The notes under the pieces were generated by a model that was not told the origin of the DNA, searched no databases, and worked only from the letters and a program-made list of their open reading frames with translations. This document shows positions 10,459-21,404 of a DNA stretch of 64,000 bases, piece by piece. This DNA comes from Nemertoderma westbladi (lineage: Eukaryota > Xenacoelomorpha > Nemertodermatida > Nemertodermatidae), in NCBI GenBank assembly GCA_032718475.1, contig JAUCBJ010000877.1, positions 124,001-188,000 of the forward strand. The letters run 5' to 3'. The number at the start of each line of letters is the position of its first letter. Position 1 is the first letter of the stretch. A program made the translations under genes and the position numbers.

Positions 10459-10468
10459 ATATTGTTTA
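10459..10468. repeat. Target-site duplication, left copy
   Basis: ATATTGTTTA, repeated exactly at 11377-11386, bounds the RTE fragment. Confidence 0.8.
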
Positions 10469-11376
10469 CTACTACTACTACTAGGTCGAGCGAACTCGGA
10501 CAGTGGAAATGAGATCCTTCCAGGCTTCCCGATTCTCCATAGTTGTCGCAATTTCGTTTCTCCCAAGTTCAGTATCCAGAGAAGTTGCCAGAGAAGTAGA
10601 TCTGGTATGACCTCGTCTTTACTTCGCCAGCAGTGCCCACTGAATCTTAATCTGCGTTCACAAGGGTGGTTGATACAGGTGTTATTGTACCATAAAGCTC
10701 GGCGTTTGTCATGTGTTGTCTCCAGCTATTTTTTTTAGGGCTGCCCTTAGTAGACTTGTGTAGCAACTATCAATTCGTTGTTCAAGTGATTTAGTCAGTG
10801 TCCAGGTCTCACCCCCGTATAAAAATACTGTGGCTCGAAAGAACTTAGTCTTCAGGTGCCTGGAGAGACCTGATTTCCAGATGGTATCCATTTTTGATAG
10901 AGCTGCCCAAGCCTTTGCTTTCCTAACTTCTATGTCCTTTTTGCTACTCTCTATCCATGATTCTAGGTACTGGAAGTTATCGACCTTCCTTACTTGATTA
11001 TTATCAATGGTTGTCAAGTTTCCATCAACATTAAAGGTCATGAATTCGGTCTTTGTAGCATTTATATGCAATCCAACCTCCTTAGCAGCCCTCTCCACTT
11101 TATTTAGTAGAAGCTGTGCATCTGCTAGCGTATTAGAGAGCAGGGCGATGTCATCCGCAAAGTCGGTGTCTGTGGCTGTAGTTGCCGGTTATCTACTACT
11201 TCTGTGTTCTTGAAGTGTGAATCCCAGATCTTCACCCTTTGTGGCCGTCCTCATTGCGTAATCCAGCACAATTACAAATAGTAATGGTGCTAATGTGTCA
11301 CCTTGCAGTACGCCAGCCAGGATTGAGAAAAACTCAGATTCACCATCCGGTGAGAGTACCTGCGCTTCTGTGCTTT
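10469..11376 (-). pseudogene. 5'-truncated RTE-like LINE with a 10-bp target duplication
   Basis: Minus strand from 11376: a spdG-type lead-in, then GVLQGDTLAPLLF (RT block), DFADDIALL (catalytic Asp-Asp), KTEFMTFN, a YLESWI block, LLYGGETWTLT and a W/GH-rich C-terminal tail. Stops and frameshifts occur near 11180, 10860 and 10730. The 3' end carries a short (TAG)n tail (plus-strand CTA repeats 10469-10484). Direct 10-bp repeats ATATTGTTTA flank it at 10459-10468 and 11377-11386. Its protein resembles the RTE copies at 35-38 and 42-46 kb but is clearly a different lineage. It inserted into the BEL/Pao region. Confidence 0.85.
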
Positions 11377-11386
11377 ATATTGTTTA
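11377..11386. repeat. Target-site duplication, right copy
   Basis: Second copy of ATATTGTTTA, at the 5'-truncated end of the RTE fragment. Confidence 0.8.
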
Positions 11387-11941
11387 GACCATCAATTTTC
11401 ATAATATTAGTTGAGTTTTTGTTTATACATTTGCTCTATAATATATTATATAATTTGTATTTATTCAAAAAATTGAATGAAACTGTTATCACTATTATTA
11501 TCTTACTATAACTACTGACACTAATGTGGAACAGGTAGGATATTTGCGCTTTGTTTGTGTTTTAGTTTTAGTAACTATAGCTACCCCTTTCTATTGTTAG
11601 ATTTGTTCTATAATGCAGCATTGGTTGATTGCCTTAGCAGCCGGTGTTGTAATATTCGTATGGAAATGGAGTCTGCATTTATAATATAGGGTGGTTCTAG
11701 GGTGGGTTCAGGGTCATCACTTGCTCGGTGTCCTGGTTGTGCATCATGGGCATTTTTTCATAAATATTCGGTAATCTTATATCTTGTAAACGTGCTTGAT
11801 AATGAAAATATTTGCTTCATATTATATTTTTGTTAGTGGTAGCAAAGTTTAATTTTTTATTATGTGGGACGATCCACAAAGTCAGCTAGCCTCACGCCTT
11901 TCAGTTTAGACAATTGTTTAGTTTAGGCCTACTTACTAGGC
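11387..11941. other. Non-coding spacer downstream of the RNase H region
   Basis: AT-rich sequence with no recognisable family. It separates the RTE insertion from the readable end of the BEL/Pao RNase H region at 11942. Confidence 0.35.
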
Positions 11942-12690
11942 CTACAGCGAGACATCTGGTGTTCCAGACGTCCAATCTCTTTCCCTTATTACAACAACTG
12001 ATTTATTAGGGGCTCGGGTAATGTCCATGGTTTTTGGTTGATTAGGATCCACAGTGGCGTCACTGGCGGTATGTAGCACAAACAGATCAATCGCTGGCTT
12101 GAACAGTTTGGATTTACTCATCCGGGTTTTTGGTTTGACCTTTTCCGCTCCCTTGGCTTGTCTGATCTCAGCCGTGGTGGGATGAGGGGGCCATTCCTCC
12201 TCTTCTTTACTTCGGAAGTTGGGGCCGCCTAACCAATCCGGAGTATCTGTCAGTTCTTGAGGAGTTGCTCCTCTGGAGGCGATGTCGGCGGGGTTAATCA
12301 TCCCAGGCCAATGTCTCCATTGATCTATATTAGTGCGAATGAGTATAATAGCTACTCGGTTGGTAACAAAGACGCTTAACTGACAGGCTTCACTAGGGAT
12401 ATATTCCAGAATGAGTAATGCGTCAGTCCAATAAATGGTTTTCTCTAGTGGATATTCGATCTGTTCAATTACATTCCGGCCGATGGCTGTAGCGATAGTG
12501 CCGCTTTTAACTCCGCTCTTGGGACTCGCAGTTTCTTGTTTATTAGGGCCTTTGAGGCGGCTAATGAAACTTTAATTCCATCGGGAATTTCAACCCTCAG
12601 GTTGGCTACTATACCTATTCCGATATCGCTGGCGTCTCCAAAAACATGGAGTTGATAGGAATATGTGGGGAGAACGTGACCGAAATACAA
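11942..12690 (-). pseudogene. BEL/Pao RNase H region
   Basis: The upstream frame (12690-12469) has LHVFGDASDIGIGIVANLRV, the first catalytic Asp region of BEL/Pao RNase H, and then KLRVPRAELKAAL with the Glu. After a frame break, 12301-11942 gives NPADIASRGATPQEL, a hallmark of the end of this domain, followed by WLGGPNF. The enzyme removes RNA from the RNA-DNA hybrid during reverse transcription. At least one frameshift lies at 12302-12468. Confidence 0.85.
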
Positions 12691-12741
12691 GTGGGAAATG
12701 TTAAAGTTCTCGATGGCTGGTAAAGAATCCTCCCACTTCCT

Positions 12742-13377
12742 TCACTTCTTTAGCAGTTTTCCCTGGAGTGGATCATCCCAAGAGTGGTTTTCGAGCCACA
12801 TTTGTTGCACCAGACTCTGAGCGACTAGGATTATGGGACTAATGAATCCCAATGGGTCGAAATAAATGCTCAGAATACTCAGGCAAATCCGTTTAGTTCG
12901 AACAGGATTTTCACATTGTTTCATTTGGAAGATTAAAATGTCTCTCTCCGTGTCCCATTTCAGTCCAAGGGTTTTGGTTTCTGGTAGATCATCCTTAATG
13001 AGGTCAAGCTCTTTAACACCTCGTTCTTCCACTGGGATCGATTCCAGGAACTCACGGGAGTTACAGGTTCCCTTGGCAACCTCAATTGCTTCTTCCACCG
13101 AGGAGAGGGACTTAAGGTTGTCATCCATGTAAAGATCTCGTTTGATGTTGTCGATAACTGCTTTAGAGAAGGTGTCTCTATTACGGTCGGCAGTGGTGCG
13201 TACTACCAAACAAGCATTCGAGGGGCTAGATATGATCCCGAAAGCCTGGATGGTCATCCAGTACTCTACCTGTTCTCGGTTGAGGTTTCCTTCAGGCCAC
13301 CACAGAAATCGTAGGCTATCTCGATACCGAGGTAAAACTTTAACTTTAAACTTTAACTTGCAGAAATATGCCTTCAT
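12742..13377 (-). pseudogene. BEL/Pao reverse transcriptase, palm and thumb
   Basis: A 211-residue frame contains DSLRFLWWPEGN, FGIISSPSNACLVV, the catalytic motif YMDDNLKS with both Asp residues kept, TLGLKWD, and DPLGFISPI. These are standard BEL/Pao landmarks in the right order. It overlaps the upstream RT frame by four bases in another frame, so a frameshift has split the enzyme at about 13375. Confidence 0.9.
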
Positions 13378-14192
13378 TGTCGGATGCGAAGGTGATAGAA
13401 TATTGCCGGAGTCATAAAAATATTCCCATCCAATAATGATTGGAGTAAGTTGGGTCCCAGCAACAGTTCAGTATTTAGGGATTGTCCCTTATAAAGGGCG
13501 GAGCCGTTGAATACTACCCGGACTTCGTCTGGTTTTCCGGGTTTAGGAAGGTGATGATGGGTTAAGTAATACGTTCTCTCTGTTATGGTTGCTTCCACCG
13601 GAACTCGCTCCGCGTATCCTTTATCTCTAAATTTCTTTAATTGCGTCTTATACATCTCTTTAGCTCGATCGTTGGATGATAAGCGCCGGTGCAGTTGTTC
13701 GATTCTTTTGATGGCTAAAGGTCGGTTATTAATAAAGCTGGGTTCTCTCTGCCTAAAAGGCAGACCAATCTCGAAACACCCCTCCTCCTTAATGTAATGA
13801 GTAGTTGTAACCTGGATTTGTTTAGCTCTCTCTTCCTCTACTGATAACGCTTTATTGTAAGAGTTGGGTTCTACAGTTTCCTGGCTAAAGAATTGCACTG
13901 CGTGTTCATCGCGTAATTTATTGTTATATCGCTCTACTACCTCATTAAGTTCGTCATCATCATAAGCTAATAGTTCGTTATTTTGCTGTATGAGATTACA
14001 CAAAGTCGATTGATTAGTCCAAGTTTGAGTCTCAGTGAGGAGTTCAATAGTGTTATCCTCGTCGTATAGAGTCTGAATATCGTCGTTTTCTGAGGAGCAT
14101 GAAGTTCCCTCAGCTATGATGTCCTCTTCTTTCATGGTTTCCACACACTCTCTTACCTGATGGAATTGTTCGCTTTCTAATCTTTCCTTCAA
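13374..14192 (-). pseudogene. BEL/Pao protease-RT linker and RT fingers
   Basis: The first half is an acidic linker. The second half has RYEIGLPF-like text (FEIGLPFRQREP), LHRRLSSNDRAKEMY, the YYLTHHHLPKPGK block and VRVVFNGSA, then LGPNLLQSLLD. This is the standard BEL/Pao layout before the palm. Beyond LLDGNIF the frame drifts away from the expected first catalytic Asp, so this end is damaged. Confidence 0.88.
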
Positions 14193-14290
14193 AGTCCTTC
14201 TGGATGGTCCCGTTAAATACCAACCTACTCTAGTTCGTCCTGCATACGTTGGTAAGGGTAGAGGTCGAGCAGGCCATTTCTCAATGGTTT

Positions 14291-14829
14291 CTAGCGCTTC
14301 ATGCGCGTTTTGACCAAGTAATATTTGTACCCCTGGGTAATCTGTTCTAAATCTGGGGACATTATGTTGCTGGGTAATGCTGTCCTTGTCCCAGTTATAA
14401 GCTCTACTTGTCTAGCAGCAAAGTTCTTAATGGCCACCATTTTAACTGACCTTATACTGTCCTCACCTGATTTGTCCTGGGGAGTCGACAACGATCCTAA
14501 GTAAAAATCTGTAGAAGCAGTAGATTTCCATACGGAAAGATCCCGGAAAGATTCAGTTTGGTTTGGAACCTCTCTTGACCAGCGAATATATCCTCGGCCA
14601 AATCTTTATCGATGAAGGAGCCTGTACTAACTGAATCAAGGAGGACATTAACAATAAGGCTCTTACCTTGTCCATGTACTCTAAGTTGCACCACTGGGAA
14701 CTCTCTGATGCCGACAGATGGTGGCGAAACCTTCCATGAAAGCTGTCGATCCGGAATGGATAGTTGGGGTTCCTCTCCATCCATCGCCGCCTCATAAGTA
14801 AGGGCTCGATATTTTATCCCAAGTGACAC
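14291..14829 (-). pseudogene. BEL/Pao retropepsin
   Basis: A PVVQLRVHGQGKS strand leads to the flap-side core LLDSVSTGSFID, then LAEDIF and LNLSGI. The active-site triad is Asp-Ser-Val here, where Asp-Ser-Gly or Asp-Thr-Gly is required. The open copy at the right edge keeps Asp-Ser-Gly, so this one is mutated. A frameshift near 14495 separates the next block (14491-14291), which starts with STPQDKSGEDSIRS and matches the same place in the open copy. Confidence 0.85.
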
Positions 14830-14874
14830 AGCGTCTGTCTTTCAATTCTTTCTTCAAGAATTCCTCACACCCAC

Positions 14875-17800
14875 TCAAGCAAAGTGGCCCTTCGCACAAT
14901 ACCCACTTAGGTTTGATGTTACATACCTTAGCTTGCATTGTAGTTTGTACGCTAGCTCTTTCTTCGGGCTTCCTACCAGGAATTCTCTTGGGAGACGTAG
15001 GGGGAGTTTTAACTGTTCTCCCTTGCCACTAGTTCGCACCTTGGGTTTACTTACGTCCTTACCTTTACTCGTATAGTAAGATCTTTCGGTGTCTTTGCCA
15101 CTATCTCCGTCATAAGATGTTTGACTCTCATAATCGGTATAACACACTGGTGTTACCTTTCTCCTAGTAACAGGTTTTTCACTTACCTTGGTTTCCGGAG
15201 TCTTCTCTCTAGACTGTTTTATTAGCTGTAATCTTGCCTCTCCGTTTAAGAATGACATAAGGTCCGCCATGGTTGGATCTCTGTGTCGTTGGTCCATCAA
15301 GTAGAGTACCTTTTTGTCCCAGCGAGTACCTACTCCGCCCTTTGGCAAAGTTGATGCTACGGCTCCTACAACCATGGAACTCTGGTATTCATGAGACTTA
15401 CCCAACCAGTCTAACTGTCTACAGATCTCCTGAATCTCATCGGAAAACTCTATAATCCCGCTGCTAAGAAACTTTCTGGGCGCTACTAATTTCGCATACA
15501 GATATCTAGCTATGTTAGTCCTATTACCATACCTGATGTTAAGTGTATCCCAAACTTGTCTCAATCCATCCGGATGTCCAATAAACTTTAACGCCATTAA
15601 CTTGGGAGGTCCTTCCAAGCACTCGATGAGGAATCGTACTTTCTCTCCCCTGGATAGTATAGAGTTTTGTATGTTATCTTTGTAATATTCATTAAAAGGT
15701 AACTATTTCATCTCATCTCTATTAAACTTGACGACCTCTCCCACTTTTACAGCTTGACGGGCTTCCGTCCTAGCTATCTGATGTGTGAAACTTTCTTGAG
15801 CCATCGTACTATTTAATATCGAATTATCGGTATATAAATTTCTCAGATTATTATCAGATCGATATGGGATATCATTATCGACAGGTTTATTATTATTAAT
15901 ACTATTAATAGGGTTTACTATATGAGTTTCTACTTCACTAGCAATATAGATGCGTGTAGGCTCCACACCTTGCGCATGAGGTACTTCAGGCCTAAAGGGC
16001 TGACACACTGTTACAGGGTGTAGTGGTATACCCATTTGTATATTGACTAATTTATCGCGTTCGAGAGCGATGTGTTGCTGCACTTCTTGCAACTCTATTT
16101 TACTGTCTCGTTCTGTTCCCTTTAATAATTTAACAGTTCCTTCCAAATCTCGGACTTGCTCAGTAGATCGAGCCTTTGTTTGGGCTAAGTGCCCAAGCAA
16201 CTCTCTCAGCTCCTGCCACCCTTCCTCCATCCACTCAACTGCAGGTGCGGGAGCTGCCAACATGGTAGCTGGATGGCACATTGGGGCTACAGGAGACAGT
16301 CCTTTTATAAACAATTTTTGTTCGGTATCAATACCAGTCTGAGACTCGGTTAATGGTCTACTGGCTAAGGGAAGTTTGGTACTGTGTAAAGGGAATTCAG
16401 AGTTGTGTTCAGGAATCAAAAGGGTCTCCATTAAATGAGTAGCTTTGATAGCAGGCCTAATTATTTCTGGCTCATCTACTATAGTAGGGAGTCTATCTGC
16501 TCGTACAACCTGAGTTATTGACTCTCTATCTCTTAAGTCTACATTAGCTAATTCCCTTCCCACCAGGGGGGGGGGGGGGTAAGTTAGGTAACTTATGTCC
16601 TTTGGGCACTCTTCTATGTCCGTTTGAATGGGATTTGTTACTTCTACATTCGGAATCAGTGGTAGTACCTTCATCTGAGGAGGTAAATCCATGTCATGGA
16701 GGAGTAGATCGACTTAGGAGTTGCATCTTAGTCACCGCCCTTTGTTTACTTAAGAAATCTTGTCTCGCCTGAATGCTCTCAGGAGTTGCATCTGAGTTGC
16801 CGCCCTTTGTTTACTTAAGAAATCTTGTCTCACCTGAATGCTCTCTAATTCTAATTGTGCCTTTGCTTCATCTGCTCTCTTTTCAGCTTCCACTGTGGCA
16901 GCTTTAAGTTCTACTTCTGCCGCTGCCGCTGCTGCTGCCGCTGCAACCTTTATTTCTGCCTCAGCGGCTGCAGTTCTTTTCCTATCTTCTATTAATTCTT
17001 TTTTATTTGTTCCTCCTTGTCCATCTCGATGGGAATCTATTTTAGCCTGCTCCGCTGCTAGCATCTCAGCGTCTAATGAGTCCAAAATGAAGTTGGCTGC
17101 CTCACTGTTGTGGTGAAGTCCGTCTAGACGTCTCATTAGCTCTTTGTCACCTATGAATCGTTGATAATCAGACAAATAGATGTCAATAGCATCCTTCTTT
17201 GGAGGTTTTTCTGATACCGCCTCACTTTCCTTATGGGAGAAGATTGCATCTGTTGATTCTCCATAGGCTAGTTGTTCTGCTAACTGAGCCTTCCATTGAG
17301 TGGTTCCCTGGACCCTAACATTCACTCGTTGGAGCCAAGTCTTTACTGCCACCTGCAGTGATGTGTTTTGACTTCTCTTCGAGGCTTCTTCAAATGCGGA
17401 CAGGATTAATCTGATCCTCAGTATCCGTTCTCTCACTTGGTATAGCAGTTCTCCCTGCTCTGGAGGTTCCAGTTGTCCTCTGAATAACTGTGTTTCCATT
17501 CATCCCAGGGAGTTGAACAATCCTTGTACATATCCGGCTGCCGACCTCTTCCATACAGTGGGATCTCTGGTATCTCTTAAATATGCCCATCTGATGCAGG
17601 TCTTCCTAGGCAGCTTCAGATAAGTTAAACGGGAGTCCGGGTCCGGGAAAGATCCATTGAGTTTCCACAATAGACTTTAATTCCTCGAATGGGTATCCAG
17701 CGTAATTATCTCTGGATGACCGCTTATTTCTAGTCCAGTCCGCTTGATGTTCTTCTATGGCTAGAAGAACTCGAGTGAGGACCATTCCAGGAAGAATCAG

Positions 17801-17966
17801 GAGTGGGTCAGGGTAAACCACTTCTTCCATCCTTGAGCCGGTCTCGGGCGTTAACGCTTTGGTGCTGGAACTAGGGTCACTGAGTGGTTGAGAAATAACC
17901 TCTCGGTCAGGGTGCAAGAAGTCTGTTCCAAAAGACTATCTGACATTGATGGTTTGGATCAGACAT
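14875..17966 (-). pseudogene. BEL/Pao Gag, four broken frames
   Basis: The probable start codon is 17966-17964 (MSDPNH). Readable blocks follow at 17917-17606 (PDPLLILPGMVL domain), 17499-16750 (LYQVRERI helix, then an Ala/Glu-rich coiled coil at about 16980-16850), 16692-15703 (Pro-rich, then a second coiled coil) and 15618-14875. The last has the DUF1759-type retrotransposon Gag core with MALKFIGHPDGLRQVW and LVAPRKF. Compared with the open copy at 60621 it lacks the CCHC knuckles and has several frameshifts, one beside a G13 run at 16568-16580. It keeps the N-terminal PDPLLIL domain that the open copy has lost. Confidence 0.85.
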
Positions 17967-19777
17967 AATTATATCACAGTTGAATGACTATTACTATAAC
18001 AACAGTTAAAGTAAGTCTAAAGTAAATCAGTATCAACTGTCAGTTTTATAGTTACCACATATTGTTACTCAATGTAACATGGGTAGATAATGAGTGTTAT
18101 AATACCGGTATACACCCTATAGTATATATAACAGTATTACTACATACTGATATCAATCACTGAATACCGGTATATCAGTTTAGCCTGAGGTATATAAATA
18201 TATAATAAGCTTACTGTAGGCACCGATATTATCAATAATTAAATAATAACTGATTATCCGGTTTTAGGAATTATTTCCCTTTTCCTCTATTACTGATTTT
18301 GAGCAATAGGTTCAACTGATATTAAGACCTAATTGATGTATAACAGGCCTACTAATTTATAAATCTGATTGAGTTAAATTTATAAATATATATGTACCCG
18401 TAATGGCTTTTGTCAATTATTTAAATAAATATTACTATTTCTGAGTACGAAGTCACTACACATAGGTTGGATGCTCTCAGTGGAGTGCTACTTGTTAGAC
18501 ACTAAATACTGATAGTTCTACTTAACTAAGTTACTTATCACTACAAATTACTTACGTATAACAGGTTGAGATTACACAATCTCTAAGTAAACAATAAACA
18601 AAGTTACATGTACAATTTTTAGGGTAATTTTACAAGAATTTTACAAACCAGACTAACAAGAATTTAGAATTTCTGTTTCTTACAGACTGACAGGGAATTT
18701 ACGGAATTTTGAAACCAATAAAGTAGTATTCAATACGTTGTGTTGTCCAGATAAGGAAATGCCACCGTCTGATGGCTTATAGTCTACACTATAAACAAAC
18801 GTACCCGGAGTGTCCTATACCTAGAGATTAATTATCAAAGCCTAAAGCTAATAGACCTATTAACCACATTACAACACAAATATACTGCATACACACTAAA
18901 TTAACTTTCAGGAAAGCGCTGTACTCTAAACCCTAGATTAGATACTAGCACTTATACAACATATAACTTACAGTTAAATATACGTGAACACCTAAAAGAA
19001 CCACATCATCTGCTGGAGTGACCGGGGTATTTAGGCATAATCATCTGATGCTAAAGAAATCACCAGTCTGTCCTACGCCAAGCACTCCTGAAGTAGTACC
19101 AGGGTTAATTTAACTATTATGGTATGCATAACAAGCAGAATTACTGTAAGGAATAAACTTGGGGACATGAAGGTTATCAATTACTTGCATAAACTTTGAA
19201 TAATAAATATTACGCTGCCCGTACAGACTATTCAAATAAAACACAGACCAAAATGCTGACAGACCACCGCCAAGCCTAAAATAAACCACAGTATATGCAG
19301 TCTCCAAAATGGTTAGTTAGTAAGCGTTCTAGACAACGTAGTACAACTTATTCTTTCGTGGGGGATTTACCTTACAACTTTGGAAGCCTCCAATGCCTAA
19401 CTAGCACTTTATTGGACTAATAACCTACATACACTGTAATCCACCTCAGACCTATCAATAATCAGACAACAATTCAGCCTATAAGTTACTTTTACAATCT
19501 GAGCAGGTTTACACACCTTCTGCTCAATACTACACTTACCGGTAAATAAAGCCAACAGAAATATGTAAACTCTAAAAGAAATAAGGGGTATACAGGCCCT
19601 AGTCTCTTAAACAGCCTAAAAATATTATACAAATATGTCACAATCGAAGTAATACTGCTATATACGGTACTAAGCCTACTAAGCCCACTACTAAGCACTA
19701 CTAAGCCAACGGTTTACCATCCGACCGGTACGTTAGGGTTTATTGCCTACTGAGCAATAAAAGAATAAATATATTAA
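17967..19777 (-). other. Untranslated leader of the BEL/Pao element
   Basis: 1.8 kb lies between the LTR end and the gag start, with no long frame. It matches the leader of the open copy (58453-60620) in several blocks, for example the region around 18895-18990 against 59505-59590, and 19330-19440 against the 288-bp duplicated unit. It is AT-rich with many ACCGGTA phrases. No PBS is obvious directly after the LTR in this copy. Confidence 0.65.
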
Positions 19778-20199
19778 TGTTCGCCCTTTTAGACCTTTAA
19801 CAGTTAAACCTGCTAATTTAAGTATCTTATGAATTTACTATTGCCCGTACTAATTGACATCAGCTGAAGCCAGTCTAGCGTGGCGTATGACCCACGGGTC
19901 TGGGAGACTGGATTCTGTTATAGAGAGAGAGCAGTAGGCTACTTTGTATTATTCGATTGATCACTACTATATAATATCCGACAACTATATTTACTTTCAG
20001 GGAAATATTTACAGTTCCTTTGGGACGTGGCGCTTTAAGTATCAAGCAGAGTTATGACTGACACTAATTACAACTAGTGGCAATAAGATATCGCAAATGG
20101 CGCATTCTTTAGGAATGCTTTATTAACCCTCACACTAACTTTATACACTAATATTCACACTAATGCACACTGATTTGCCGACTGTCACCGATTTTAGTC

Positions 20200-20208
20200 A
20201 TATATAAG
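20200..20208 (-). promoter_or_regulatory. TATA box of the LTR promoter
   Basis: CTTATATATGA on the minus strand is conserved in position in all three LTRs, 20-40 bp before the shared start-site-like region GTCGGCARATYAGTG. Confidence 0.6.
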
Positions 20209-20213
20209 GAGGA

Positions 20214-20225
20214 TTGTGACTCACA
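20214..20225. repeat. Target-site duplication of the SINE, left copy
   Basis: TTGTGACTCACA, repeated exactly at 20464-20475. Confidence 0.9.
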
Positions 20226-20463
20226 AAGGGCGGGGTAGCTCAGTTGGTTGAGCGCCGGGCCTGCAATCTATTGGTTGTAGGTTCAGCCCCGCCAGGGTCC
20301 ACTCAGCCTTTCATTCACTGGGGTCGATAAAATGAGTACAAGTTAAATAACTGGGAGCAAATATGGGATAGGAGTAGCGCCCACCCCTACCCTCGGGTAG
20401 CAGCTATCGAAAGAGGAACCTTCGGGTCGCCTCGGCTTCGGCCGACTGTTTGCTTTTGCTTTT
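20226..20463 (+). mobile_element. tRNA-derived SINE inserted in the LTR
   Basis: A 238-bp element with box A TAGCTCAGTTGGTTGAG and box B-like GGTTCAGCCCC in a tRNA-like 5' head. The body contains GGGGTCGATAAAATGAGTAC, followed by GC-rich short palindromes and a GCTTTTGCTTTTTT tail. A perfect 12-bp target duplication TTGTGACTCACA surrounds it, showing LINE-type insertion. The GTCGATAAAAT phrase resembles a conserved motif I recall from metazoan and cephalopod SINEs; that link is from memory and unverified. Confidence 0.9.
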
Positions 20464-20475
20464 TTGTGACTCACA
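20464..20475. repeat. Target-site duplication of the SINE, right copy
   Basis: Second copy of TTGTGACTCACA. Confidence 0.9.
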
Positions 20476-21064
20476 TACATTGGAATTATGAAATAGCATT
20501 TAATTCACACAAACCACTATAAATTGAGCCACAATTGCTACTGATACACCCTTTTGCTTACCTCAGTAATTAAGAAAGTTAAGGGGGATTTAACAATTAT
20601 TCATCAGTATTCTCCAAATATAACATCCATTAATATATAACAGCAATTAACAATAGTATAAACCAGTATGTCAGAATGTAGTGCAGCGGTGTGATACGTT
20701 TGAAATGTATGAGCAATGTTGTGAGTTACGTTACGGTACGAGATGTTAATAGATTTGCGTTCTTATGACTCTCTAGGCCAGTGATGTTAGGGCAAAAGTC
20801 AGAACAGTCAGAATGTCCGAATAAATGAATTCTGAATGAAGGAATTCTCAGAATTTGCCGTATTGCGTGATTTCTTAGAGGCCACTATACACACAGGAAG
20901 GGAGATCGCTCTGATTGGCTGAAATATATGTCAACAAAGCAGATTCCTCACACAAAGGAACAGACACGATTTTTGACAGACACGTAGTTGCATAATTTAT
21001 AAGCCTTTTAGAGTATTTAGCGCTTTGCGCAAAATGACTTATTTTGTCCGCAAAAGCTTTTACA

Positions 21065-21358
21065 ATTAACGATCTACCAAACTGTACATCATAGTTCTCA
21101 ACTTTGTTTGCCGACGATACGTCTCTTATGCATTCTACAAATAATTTAACTGACTTATCAAACGTTTTTAATGTTGAACTAGATAAAGTGGCAAACTGGT
21201 TGCTTGACAATCGCCTAACAATAAATCTAAAAAAAACGGAATTACTTTATTTTACAACGGCGAATTAAGTAAGCTCTTTCCTCGTAATATTAAAGGAAAC
21301 CCAATATCACAAACAAATTCAGCCAAATATTTAGGAATCTAAATAGACAGTAAATTAT
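21065..21358 (+). pseudogene. CR1/Jockey-like LINE RT fragment
   Basis: Immediately right of the LTR start, the plus strand reads INDLPNCTS, then the catalytic LFADDTSLMHS, DKVANWLLDNRLTIN and KKTELLYF, and (after a frame change) SAKYLGI. These are successive RT blocks. The last part is very close in type to the LINE at 47627-48480. It is probably the continuation of the LINE at 1721-2877, split by the BEL/Pao insertion, with RT sequence between the two halves lost. Confidence 0.75.
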
Positions 21359-21404
21359 AGTATTACACTGAGTTATTAACTGAGTTATTAACTGAGAAAA
21401 GGTA

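Larger units (their letters stand above)
2878..21064 (-). mobile_element. Long decayed BEL/Pao LTR retrotransposon, interrupted by later insertions
   Basis: Read on the minus strand the order is: LTR (21064-19778), leader, gag (17966-14875), retropepsin, RT, RNase H (to 11942), RNase H-integrase linker (10101-9910), integrase and DUF5641-type domain (5830-4369), extra ORF (4275-2986), and the first 39 bp of the 3' LTR (2916-2878). That this is a single element is an inference from order, strand and the matching LTR ends. The coding parts on the two sides of the gaps do not overlap. Insertions account for much of the extra length: an RTE fragment (10469-11376), a block at 5831-9890, and a SINE in the LTR. 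All frames carry stops or frameshifts. The left LTR has lost more than 1 kb. Confidence 0.6.
19778..21064 (-). repeat. 5' LTR of the BEL/Pao element, containing a SINE
   Basis: It starts TGTAAAAGC at 21064 and ends CGAACA at 19778 on the minus strand, with TGT...ACA termini. It is homologous along its length to the solo LTR at 26682-27806 and the LTR at 57239-58452. Without the SINE and its duplication it is about 1.04 kb. It contains a TATA box, and GTTAATAAAGCATTCC near 20122 supplies the AATAAA signal. Confidence 0.85.

Noticed and set aside
20228-20300. Functional tRNA gene at the head of the SINE
   Set aside because: It lies inside a 238-bp element with target duplications and a non-tRNA body, so it is a SINE promoter head.
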